A stretch of 7,438 nucleotides of DNA. Origin: an uncultured Eubacteriales bacterium (GTDB taxonomy: Bacteria > Bacillota > Clostridia > Monoglobales > Monoglobaceae). Within the stretch, counting starts at the first letter, position 1. The number at the start of each line of letters is the position of its first letter. Under the pieces are notes generated by a model. It saw only the letters and a program-made list of their open reading frames with translations. It searched no databases and was not told the origin of the DNA. Positions 1 through 5,560 of this stretch are shown piece by piece. The position numbers and the translations under genes are program-made. The DNA lies in the NCBI GenBank assembly GCA_905201285.1, contig CAJKNM010000078.1, forward strand, positions 1 to 7,438. Direction: 5' to 3'.

Positions 1-13
1 TCAATTTTCCCTC

Positions 14-42
14 TTGCCAAGGGGCATAGAATAAGATATAAT
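14..42 (+). promoter_or_regulatory. SigA-type promoter of the truncated phosphoesterase gene
   Basis: A TTGCCA box at 14-19 and a perfect TATAAT at 37-42 are separated by exactly 17 bp, close to the bacterial housekeeping-sigma consensus. Transcription would begin near 49-50, giving a leader of about 38 nt before the AAGGGA ribosome binding site (73-78) and the ATG at 88. The promoter is intact even though the gene it serves is cut short. Confidence 0.7.
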
Positions 43-87
43 AGAAAAACATATGACGGATAAATTATAGTTAAGGGAAGCAGGATT

Positions 88-378
88 ATGAAATCAGGCG
101 TTAAACGTATTATTTTTACTGTGGTGGTATTGACTGTACTTATTTCAGGCGTTTTTTTAATAAATTTGTGCTTAGACCGAAACATTTATGTTACCCGCTA
201 TCTTTGTTCATCAGAGAAAATTCCGCAGGAGTTTGACGGGTATAGAATAGCCGTTATATCGGATGTTCATAATTCAAGATACTGTGATAAAATCATTGAC
301 CTGCTTGACCGCGAGGGTGCAGATGCGGTGTTTCTGACGGGGGATATGATACAGGAACTGATTTTTGTTACGTATTAA
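88..378 (+). pseudogene. Truncated membrane-anchored metallophosphoesterase (5' remnant)
   Basis: This is the N-terminal part of a calcineurin-like metallophosphoesterase of the YkuE type. Residues 8-28 form one hydrophobic membrane anchor. They are followed by the family phrase EFDGYRIAVISDVHN (48-62), which carries the first metal ligands Asp59 and His61, and by FLTGDMI (82-88) with Asp86 of the second metal motif. Homology appears to stop near residue 88, and the last eight residues (QELIFVTY) look unrelated. Family members are usually about 270 residues, so the later GNH(D/E) and histidine metal motifs are absent and the product cannot form a complete binuclear site. The final 11 bases overlap the 3' end of the convergent regulator gene. 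The start is supported by AAGGGA seven to nine bases upstream of ATG. I infer a 5' gene fragment left at a recombination or deletion junction. The missing 3' part is nowhere in the window. Confidence 0.75.
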
Positions 379-1201
379 GAGATTTTTTGTATTTCAGAGG
401 AGTGTATCCCGTCTGTTTCTTAAAAACCTTTATAAAATAATTTGAATCCGGAATCCCGACTGCTTCGGCGACCTGTGTGACATTCAGGTCACCGCGGAGC
501 AGTCTTTTCGCTTTTTCTATGCGCATTTCTTTTATATGCTCAGATATGCCGCGGTTATAGCTGTCGACAGAGATTCTGTAAAGCTTGGTCTTTGAGATTC
601 CGAAACGAGAGCAAAGCGCCTTAACCGAGAGGTCGGCACTCAGGTTTTTTGTTATATAGCTGTCTATTTGTGCGTTCAGCGGCGGTGCCTTTAAATCTAT
701 AATATTGTTAATCAGGAGGTAGCTCGACAGCATATTAAGTATGTTGGTACAGCCCGACACCGTCTCGCGTGTGACAAGGGGGATTTCGTCTATACTTTTT
801 AAAAGCTCGGCCTCGGGAAGGTCATATTTTTCACAGCAGGAGTGAATCTGTTGCTTTATGAACGGAATATTTTTGACTTCGGCGACCTTTCCGAGCATAA
901 TATATCCTATAATTTCATCGTTTCGGATAATCGGCGACACCGCCTCGGTCAGACCCATATGACATCTGTATATATAGCCGCCCCGCCTTTGGCACGCATT
1001 GCTTAAACCGAGAAGGTTACAGGCATTGCATTTATCTTCAAGTTCTTTAACGGCACGGATTTTATGACAGAGAAAAAGAGGGTGTGTTCCGTATGCGAAA
1101 ACGTGGTTTTTGTTATTGTCAAAGAGTGTGAGGACGGTATTCGTAAGCTCACATACATTTTTAAAGGCGTCTTTTAAAGCCTTTCGGTCAAGACTCAGCA
1201 T
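368..1201 (-). CDS. AraC-family regulator with PocR-type sensor domain
   Basis: This 277-residue transcription factor probably controls the divergent beta-galactosidase gene. Residues 1-165 resemble the PocR ligand-binding domain: Cys45, the CNAC pair Cys58/Cys61, Cys70, and YRCHMGL (78-84) with Cys80/His81, followed by SPIIRNDEIIGYIMLGK (89-105). PocR domains are known or predicted to bind small hydrocarbon-like ligands such as propanediol, and the cysteines may hold a metal. Residues 177-275 are an AraC DNA-binding domain with two helix-turn-helix motifs, one at about 192-211 (SVKALCSRFGISKTKLYRIS) and one starting at 240 (NVTQVAEAVGIPDSNYFIKVFKKQTG region). The start is supported by AGGGGG a few bases upstream of ATG. 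A TTGATT/TATAAT promoter lies in the spacer. No terminator follows the stop codon, which overlaps the broken phosphoesterase remnant. The family and fold are clear; the ligand and the regulatory target are inferred from position. Confidence 0.9.
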   Translation of the reverse strand: MLSLDRKALKDAFKNVCELTNTVLTLFDNNKNHVFAYGTHPLFLCHKIRAVKELEDKCNACNLLGLSNACQRRGGYIYRCHMGLTEAVSPIIRNDEIIGYIMLGKVAEVKNIPFIKQQIHSCCEKYDLPEAELLKSIDEIPLVTRETVSGCTNILNMLSSYLLINNIIDLKAPPLNAQIDSYITKNLSADLSVKALCSRFGISKTKLYRISVDSYNRGISEHIKEMRIEKAKRLLRGDLNVTQVAEAVGIPDSNYFIKVFKKQTGYTPLKYKKSLNT

Positions 1202-1257
1202 TTTTATGCCCCCTGTTCTGAACCCATTTTACTGTTTTTTAACTCTTAAATACCTAT

Positions 1258-1286
1258 ATTATACAACAAAAATATGTTATAATCAA
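1258..1286 (-). promoter_or_regulatory. Promoter of the PocR/AraC regulator gene
   Basis: Read on the minus strand, TTGATT (1286-1281) and a perfect TATAAT (1263-1258) are spaced by 17 bp. Transcription would start near 1251, about 50 nt before the regulator ATG. The -35 box shares bases with the -10 box of the divergent galactosidase promoter, so polymerase at one site should exclude polymerase at the other. Confidence 0.6.
1275..1283 (+). promoter_or_regulatory. Extended -10 promoter of the GH42 gene
   Basis: TGT followed by a perfect TATAAT (1278-1283) forms an extended -10 element. No convincing -35 hexamer lies 16-18 bp upstream; the sequence there is TATATT-like. A good -10 with a poor -35 is the usual form of an activator-dependent promoter and fits control by the adjacent AraC-type protein. 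Transcription would begin near 1290, leaving a leader of about 97 nt. Confidence 0.55.
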
Positions 1287-1319
1287 TACATAATTTAAAA
1301 AACGGAACAGGAAGCCGTC

Positions 1320-1349
1320 GCTTGCCGAGGCAGTATTGCCGCGGCAGGC
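1320..1349 (+). promoter_or_regulatory. Strong hairpin in the GH42 mRNA leader
   Basis: Bases 1320-1327 pair with 1342-1349 and bases 1329-1332 pair with 1337-1340, closing on the loop GTAT. This gives 12 pairs, one of them G-U, with a single A/G mismatch. No T-tract follows, so it does not look like an intrinsic terminator. The same bases also read as a 12-bp direct repeat with one mismatch at 14-bp spacing (1322-1333 and 1336-1347). It could be an RNA stability element, an attenuator or protein-binding structure, or a DNA operator. A short CGGT/ACCG stem (1359-1369) lies between it and the AGGAGG ribosome binding site. Confidence 0.5.
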
Positions 1350-1386
1350 ATTATTCGGCGGTTTGACCGACAGGAGGTATAATAAT

Positions 1387-3393
1387 ATGTCATTTTTGTA
1401 CGGAGGGGATTATAATCCCGAACAGTGGATGAACTCACCCGAGATTTTGGAGAAGGATATTGAGCTTATGAAAAAAGCGGGCTGTAACGTGATGTCGATA
1501 GGCATTTTCGGCTGGAGCGTGATGGAACCGCGCGAGGGAGAGTATGACTTTTCTTTTTATGAAAAGGTGATAGACCGTTTATACGAAAACGGAATCAAGA
1601 CGATTTTGGCGACACCGAGCGGAGCGAGACCGGCGTGGATGAGTATGAAGTACCCCGAAATTTTAAGGACGGACGAAAACGGAGTAAGGCATAGACACGG
1701 GTCTCGGCACAATCACTGTTTCACATCGCCGGTTTATCGGGAAAAGGTCAGAGAGATAAACGAAAGGCTTGCGCTTCACTTTAAGGATAACCCCGCGATT
1801 TTGGCGTGGCACGTTTCAAACGAATACATAGGGGACTGTCACTGTGAGCTTTGTGCAGAGGCCTTCAGAGAGTTCTTAAAAAAGCGTTATAACAACGATT
1901 TAGACAAGCTGAATTTTGAGTGGTGGAATTCGTTCTGGAGCCACACCTATACGGATTGGTCACAGATTGAGCCGCCGTCAAGTATAGGCGAGAACAGAAC
2001 AAATGCACTGTTAATTAACTGGAAGAGATTTGTCACACATCAGACGATTGATTTTTATAAGAATGAAATTGAGCCGCTTAAACGCATTGCGCCCGATATT
2101 CCGGTTACAACCAACTTCCACGGCAACCTGACCGACCTTGACTATTTTAAGTTTAAGGATTATATTGATTTTGCCTGCTGGGATGCATATCCCGATTGGG
2201 AGTCGCCGAAGGGAAATGCCGAAACGGCGGCGGGGGTTTCGCTTATCTATGACGTATGCCGCTCAATCAAGCATAAACCCTTCCTGCTCATGGAAAGCAC
2301 GCCGAGCAATGTGAACTGGAAGCAGTATAATAAGCTTAAACGGCCGGAAATGAACATTCTTTCATCGCTTCAGGCGATAGCTGACGGTTCTGATTCGGTT
2401 CAGTATTTTCAGTGGCGGAAGAGCCGCGGCTCGGCCGAGAAGTTTCACGGGGCGGTGGTTGACCATTGCGGTCACGAAAATACCCGGGTTTTTAAAGAGG
2501 CGGCCGAGCTCGGAGAGAGACTCAAAAATATATCCGCGGTTCAGGGAAGCGATGTGAAGGCAGAGGCGGCGATAATCTTTGACTGGGAAAACTACTGGGC
2601 GATAAAGTGTGCCAACGGCTTTCGGAATGATGACAAAAAATACCATGAAGAATGCTTAAAGCATTATAAATATTTCTGGAGGAACGGAATCAACACCGAT
2701 GTAATAGACAGCGAGCAGGATTTCTCGGGGTATAAGATTATTGCCGCACCGATGCTCTATATGATAAAGCCGGGCGTTTCGGAAAAACTTTGTGAGTTTG
2801 TGAAAAACGGCGGAATTTTGGTCTCGGGATTTATGAGCGGATATGTGAACGAGGACGATTTGTGCTTCCTCGGCGGCTTCCCCGGGGGAAGGCTGAAAGA
2901 GCTTTTCGGAATATGGAACGAGGAGATAGACACACTCTATCCCGAGGACAGAAACAGTGTCGGATTTAACGGAAACGAGTATTCCGCGTTTGATTACTGT
3001 GAGATTATACACCCGGATACGGCCGAGACCCTCGCGAGATACAATGACGATTTCTATGCGAAAGAGAGTGCGGTGACGGTTAATACATACGGCGAGGGAA
3101 GGGCGTATTACATAGCCTTTCGCGGTGATGACGGCTTTATTAACGACTTCTATGACTCGATTTCGGCCGGGGTTTCATCGGCGGCGGAGTATATAAACTT
3201 CCCCGACGGGGTATCCGTCCGCACGAGAGAGAACGGGACGGAGGTATTCTTCTTTATCCAGAACTGGAACGAGACCGATGCCGAAATCAATGTTAAGTCG
3301 GCTCTTGAAAACATCGAAACGAACGAGAACGTGAGCGGAGAGGTCGTCTTAAAGAAATATGAAACACTGATTCTGAAAAAGGCAAAAATTTAA
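1387..3393 (+). CDS. GH42 beta-galactosidase
   Basis: This 668-residue glycoside hydrolase family 42 enzyme cleaves terminal beta-D-galactosides and is probably cytoplasmic, since it has no signal peptide. It starts with the family hallmark YGGDYNPEQW (5-14). The catalytic barrel covers about 1-385, with the acid/base Glu146 in WHVSNEYIG (141-149) and the nucleophile Glu303 in LMESTPSNVNW (301-311). Cys111, Cys151, Cys153 and Cys156 (HNHCF and DCHCELC) match the four-cysteine zinc site known from GH42 enzymes. The middle (trimerisation-type) domain spans about 390-600 and a small C-terminal beta domain about 605-668, so the protein is complete. ATG 1387 is chosen because AGGAGGT (1372-1378) sits eight bases upstream. 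A longer frame opening at TTG 1336 would begin inside the leader hairpin and add 17 residues upstream of the hallmark. It diverges from the PocR/AraC regulator. The exact substrate (lactose, galactan fragments or another galactoside) cannot be read from sequence. Confidence 0.95.
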   Translation: MSFLYGGDYNPEQWMNSPEILEKDIELMKKAGCNVMSIGIFGWSVMEPREGEYDFSFYEKVIDRLYENGIKTILATPSGARPAWMSMKYPEILRTDENGVRHRHGSRHNHCFTSPVYREKVREINERLALHFKDNPAILAWHVSNEYIGDCHCELCAEAFREFLKKRYNNDLDKLNFEWWNSFWSHTYTDWSQIEPPSSIGENRTNALLINWKRFVTHQTIDFYKNEIEPLKRIAPDIPVTTNFHGNLTDLDYFKFKDYIDFACWDAYPDWESPKGNAETAAGVSLIYDVCRSIKHKPFLLMESTPSNVNWKQYNKLKRPEMNILSSLQAIADGSDSVQYFQWRKSRGSAEKFHGAVVDHCGHENTRVFKEAAELGERLKNISAVQGSDVKAEAAIIFDWENYWAIKCANGFRNDDKKYHEECLKHYKYFWRNGINTDVIDSEQDFSGYKIIAAPMLYMIKPGVSEKLCEFVKNGGILVSGFMSGYVNEDDLCFLGGFPGGRLKELFGIWNEEIDTLYPEDRNSVGFNGNEYSAFDYCEIIHPDTAETLARYNDDFYAKESAVTVNTYGEGRAYYIAFRGDDGFINDFYDSISAGVSSAAEYINFPDGVSVRTRENGTEVFFFIQNWNETDAEINVKSALENIETNENVSGEVVLKKYETLILKKAKI

Positions 3394-3435
3394 AGTATAT
3401 TAGGCATTGCGATTTTATTTTCGGAGCGGTTCGGG

Positions 3436-3464
3436 TTGTAAGAGCCGGCGGAATGTGGTATAAT
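3436..3464 (+). promoter_or_regulatory. Promoter of the DNA glycosylase gene
   Basis: TTGTAA (3436-3441) and TATAAT (3459-3464) are spaced by 17 bp, and TGG directly before the -10 makes it an extended -10 element. Transcription would begin near 3471, giving a leader of only about 20 nt that carries the AGGTGA ribosome binding site (3479-3484). No terminator is visible between the GH42 stop codon and this promoter, so read-through from the galactosidase gene is also possible. Confidence 0.65.
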
Positions 3465-3490
3465 ATTTCTGTAAGGACAGGTGATTTAAT

Positions 3491-3973
3491 ATGATAATAC
3501 ATCCGTTTCCGCCGGAGTATGACGAAAACTCAGAGGTGTTGATATTGGGGAGCTTTCCGTCGGTAAAGTCAAGAGAACAGATGTTCTTTTACGGCCATCC
3601 TCAGAACAGGTTTTGGAGGGTGACCTCGGCTGTGTTCGGGGAGGATACTCCGAACACTATAGCCGAGAAGAAGGCATTTCTCCACAGGAATAAAATTGCC
3701 CTATGGGACGTTATTTCGTCCTGTGAGATAACGGGAAGCTCTGACAGCTCAATCAGGGATGTCACCGCGAATGACCTGAGCGGAATATTAAAGAACAGCC
3801 GAATCAGCCGTATTTTTGTGAACGGAAGAACCGCCGAAAAATATTTTAATAAGTATACGAAAGAGAAAATCGGAATTTCGGCGGTATGTCTTCCTTCGAC
3901 CTCGCCGGCGAACGCGGCGTGGAGCCTGGACAGGCTTATTGATGCGTGGAGAGTAATCATATCCCCCGAATAA
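3491..3973 (+). CDS. Hypoxanthine (deoxyinosine)-DNA glycosylase, UDG superfamily family 6
   Basis: This 160-residue base-excision repair enzyme is expected to remove hypoxanthine, the deamination product of adenine, from DNA. It has the compact single-domain uracil-DNA-glycosylase fold and the usual length of the family. The first active-site motif is VLILGSFPSVKSRE (16-29) with FFYGHPQNRFW (32-42); Asn39 in this motif is the position described as catalytic for family-6 enzymes. The second motif is LPSTSPANA (134-142), where other UDG families carry the minor-groove intercalation loop. ALWDVISSCEITGSSDSSI (70-88) is also typical. The start is set by AGGTGA six bases before ATG. The gene has its own promoter, so it need not be co-regulated with the galactosidase upstream. 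A strong terminator lies 167 bp downstream. It could be annotated more loosely as a uracil-DNA glycosylase-family protein. Confidence 0.88.
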   Translation: MIIHPFPPEYDENSEVLILGSFPSVKSREQMFFYGHPQNRFWRVTSAVFGEDTPNTIAEKKAFLHRNKIALWDVISSCEITGSSDSSIRDVTANDLSGILKNSRISRIFVNGRTAEKYFNKYTKEKIGISAVCLPSTSPANAAWSLDRLIDAWRVIISPE

Positions 3974-4140
3974 TAAGAGGAAATAATCAATAACAAAATA
4001 TGGGTTGTCTGCATGTTCTGTAATGAGCCTGAAAACGGCTCGGAGGGGAATGAATCAAGTGAGTGCATACAATCAAAACAAGGTTTAGATTCCTCGCCAA
4101 CTATATTGACAGTGATTTTTCCTGCTGCGGAAGTATATAA
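3974..4140. other. Non-coding spacer with no convincing gene
   Basis: This stretch separates the glycosylase gene from the terminator. It holds a small 5-bp stem (GAGCC 4025-4029 with GGCTC 4037-4041) and a ribosome-binding-site-like GGAGGGG (4042-4048). Two tiny frames follow: one of 9-12 codons from ATG 4050 or GTG 4059, and one of 25 codons from GTG 4063 to the TAA at 4138, ending SDFSCCGSI. Neither has a well-placed start signal. It may be transcribed as the 3' untranslated region of the glycosylase mRNA or be decayed coding sequence. Confidence 0.5.
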
Positions 4141-4180
4141 AATAAAGACCGGCCTGCAATAACACAGGCCGGTCTTTATT
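4141..4180. terminator. Bidirectional intrinsic terminator
   Basis: A perfect 16-bp inverted repeat (4141-4156 with 4165-4180) encloses an 8-base loop and has a GC-rich core (GACCGGCCTG). The A/T-rich stem ends and flanks supply U-runs in both directions: TTTATTCCTATTTTTT on the plus strand and TTTATTTTATA on the minus strand. It starts one base from the stop codon of the membrane-protein gene. It should end both the rightward glycosylase transcript and the leftward dnaJ-prmA-rsmE operon. Confidence 0.92.
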
Positions 4181-4181
4181 C

Positions 4182-4691
4182 CTATTTTTTTAATACCTTA
4201 ACCGTATATACGATAAACGAGATTATCAGATATGCCGATATGGCGATAATCGGTATCCGCGTGTTCCAGTATGAGTTGACCGAAAGCGCAGGGTTCCTTG
4301 TGATTGCCCTTGCAACAGTTTCCATTATCGGTCTGATTCTGTTGTACAGCGAAAGCCATAGTGCAAAGAGTGTGCATACCCCGAGAAATACCGCATAGTT
4401 ATTAGCTCGTTTTGTGTTTTTGATAACTCCGGCCTTTCCTAAACCAAAGACAACAAGCCCTCCGACAGCAAACACGCCGGTCAGAATCCAGGTGACGGTC
4501 TGCATATGAACAAGGACGTTCACGTCTCTGTAGAGTGAGCCGATGTATAAAAGGGCGATGATTCCTACTATTCCCCATGAAAGCTGAAGCATATACCAGT
4601 TGGTGAGATGCTCTTTATACTCCTCTGACGCACGCTTTTTCGCGAGTTTTTCTTCGTGAATTAACTCTCTTGTTTTTTTTGAATTTGACAT
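4182..4691 (-). CDS. Four-helix integral membrane protein of unknown function
   Basis: I do not recognise this 169-residue protein. A charged, probably cytoplasmic and helical N-terminus (about 1-30, rich in Lys, Glu and Arg) precedes four hydrophobic segments at roughly 35-54, 66-84, 99-117 and 145-165. The short C-terminal tail KVLKK is basic. Loop 2-3 is positively charged (KNTKRANN), which with the positive N-terminus suggests both ends lie in the cytoplasm. No enzymatic or transporter motif is apparent. The gene is last in the dnaJ-prmA-rsmE operon, 103 bp after rsmE, and ends directly at the bidirectional terminator. A weak AAAGG ribosome binding site lies about ten bases upstream of ATG. 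No clear promoter of its own was found, so co-transcription with the operon is likely but unproven. The reading frame is solid; the function is unknown. Confidence 0.8.
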   Translation of the reverse strand: MSNSKKTRELIHEEKLAKKRASEEYKEHLTNWYMLQLSWGIVGIIALLYIGSLYRDVNVLVHMQTVTWILTGVFAVGGLVVFGLGKAGVIKNTKRANNYAVFLGVCTLFALWLSLYNRIRPIMETVARAITRNPALSVNSYWNTRIPIIAISAYLIISFIVYTVKVLKK

Positions 4692-4794
4692 TTAAAAATC
4701 GCCTTTCCGCCCACATATTTTTGTTTAATCGCCTGTTATCCGGTGGGCAGGACAAGACGATGTCTTTTTCATGTTTGTTGCAGCGTGATGCTGC
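4692..4794 (-). other. Structured spacer between rsmE and the membrane-protein gene
   Basis: Several inverted repeats lie here. GCAGC/GCTGC (4780-4784 with 4790-4794, 5-base loop) starts right after the rsmE stop codon. AAGAC/GTCTT (4754-4758 with 4762-4766) encloses only three bases. GCCCAC/GTGGGC (4709-4714 with 4743-4748) could form a long-range stem just upstream of the next ribosome binding site. None has a T-tract, so they look like RNA processing or attenuation structures rather than terminators, or they may be fortuitous. Confidence 0.35.
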
Positions 4795-5544
4795 CTAAAG
4801 TGAATTTTTAGCATACATAATTATCGAAAGCATCATCGAGCTGACCGTTTCGGTTCTGAGAATTCTGTGTCCGAGTCCGACCATAGCTATTCCGCTTTTT
4901 AAGGCATAGTCCGCCTCGCTGTCAGAGAACCCGCCTTCCGGGCCGATAATGATTGATATGTCGGCCGAATCGCTCTTGTCAAGAATATCCTTTAGATTTG
5001 AAACCCCGTCATGACCGAGCATTTCATACGGCATAAGCGCAAGCCCCGATTCTTTCATCCGCTCTATTGCGGCCTTGAATCCGATACAGGGTTCAACCCT
5101 CGGCAGGATTCCGCGGCCGCATTGCTTTGCCGCCTCAACGGCAACCTTGTTCCAGCGTTTGAGCTTTTCGGCTTCACGCTTTCCGCCGTCAAGCCTTGAC
5201 ACACACCTGTCCGCGGCAACGGGAACGATTCCCGTCACGCCGAGCTCAACCGCTTTTTGGATTATTCCCTCCATCTTCCCCGATTTCGGAACCGCCTGAA
5301 AAACGGTGACCTTGACGGTCGGCTCTTGCTTTGACATCTCGGCCGATATTATTTCGGCAAGACACCGGTCTGAGCCGATTTCCGAAAGCCGTGCCGTGTA
5401 CTCGCGGCCGCTTCCGTCAAATATCAGAATCTCATCACCCGGGTTCATCCTAAGAACCTTTTTTATGTGCGCCGCATCTTCTAAGATAACGGCGGTGTTT
5501 TCGTTTATGTTTTCCGGTTCGGTAAAAAATCTTCTCAAAATCAT
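4795..5544 (-). CDS. rsmE: 16S rRNA (uracil1498-N3)-methyltransferase
   Basis: This 249-residue enzyme of the SPOUT (trefoil-knot) class methylates N3 of U1498 in the decoding region of 16S rRNA, using S-adenosylmethionine. The N-terminal PUA-like RNA-binding domain covers about 1-70 (LRRFFTEP, HIKKVLRMNPGDEILIFDG). The knotted methyltransferase domain follows, with QAVPKSGKMEGIIQKAVELGV (split at 83-90 and 91-103), ADRCVSRLDGGK (111-122), WNKVAVEAAKQCGR (131-144) and the SAM-binding signatures IIIGPEGGF (198-206) and LGHRILRTET (224-233). Length is normal. It begins 16 bases after the prmA stop codon, so translation is probably coupled. The GTGAGG ribosome binding site is only two bases from ATG 5544 but eight from the in-frame TTG at 5538, which would give the family-like start MRRFF. 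TTG may therefore be the true start. A 19-residue upstream extension of the frame overlaps prmA and is not supported. Confidence 0.93.
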   Translation of the reverse strand: MILRRFFTEPENINENTAVILEDAAHIKKVLRMNPGDEILIFDGSGREYTARLSEIGSDRCLAEIISAEMSKQEPTVKVTVFQAVPKSGKMEGIIQKAVELGVTGIVPVAADRCVSRLDGGKREAEKLKRWNKVAVEAAKQCGRGILPRVEPCIGFKAAIERMKESGLALMPYEMLGHDGVSNLKDILDKSDSADISIIIGPEGGFSDSEADYALKSGIAMVGLGHRILRTETVSSMMLSIIMYAKNSL

Positions 5545-5560
5545 AACCTCACTGTTTGGC

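Noticed and set aside
1336..1386. Longer galactosidase start at TTG 1336, adding 17 residues
   Set aside because: It begins inside the leader hairpin with no ribosome binding site. ATG 1387 has AGGAGGT eight bases upstream and directly precedes the conserved GH42 N-terminus.
3394..3435. Search for a terminator after the galactosidase gene
   Set aside because: Only the short palindrome GCCGGC (3444-3449) was found, inside the next promoter's spacer and without a U-run, so no terminator is called.
3601..4068. 155-codon open frame on the minus strand opposite the glycosylase gene
   Set aside because: It is a shadow of the glycosylase coding frame: no ribosome binding site, no recognisable domain, and it runs antisense over clearly conserved motifs.
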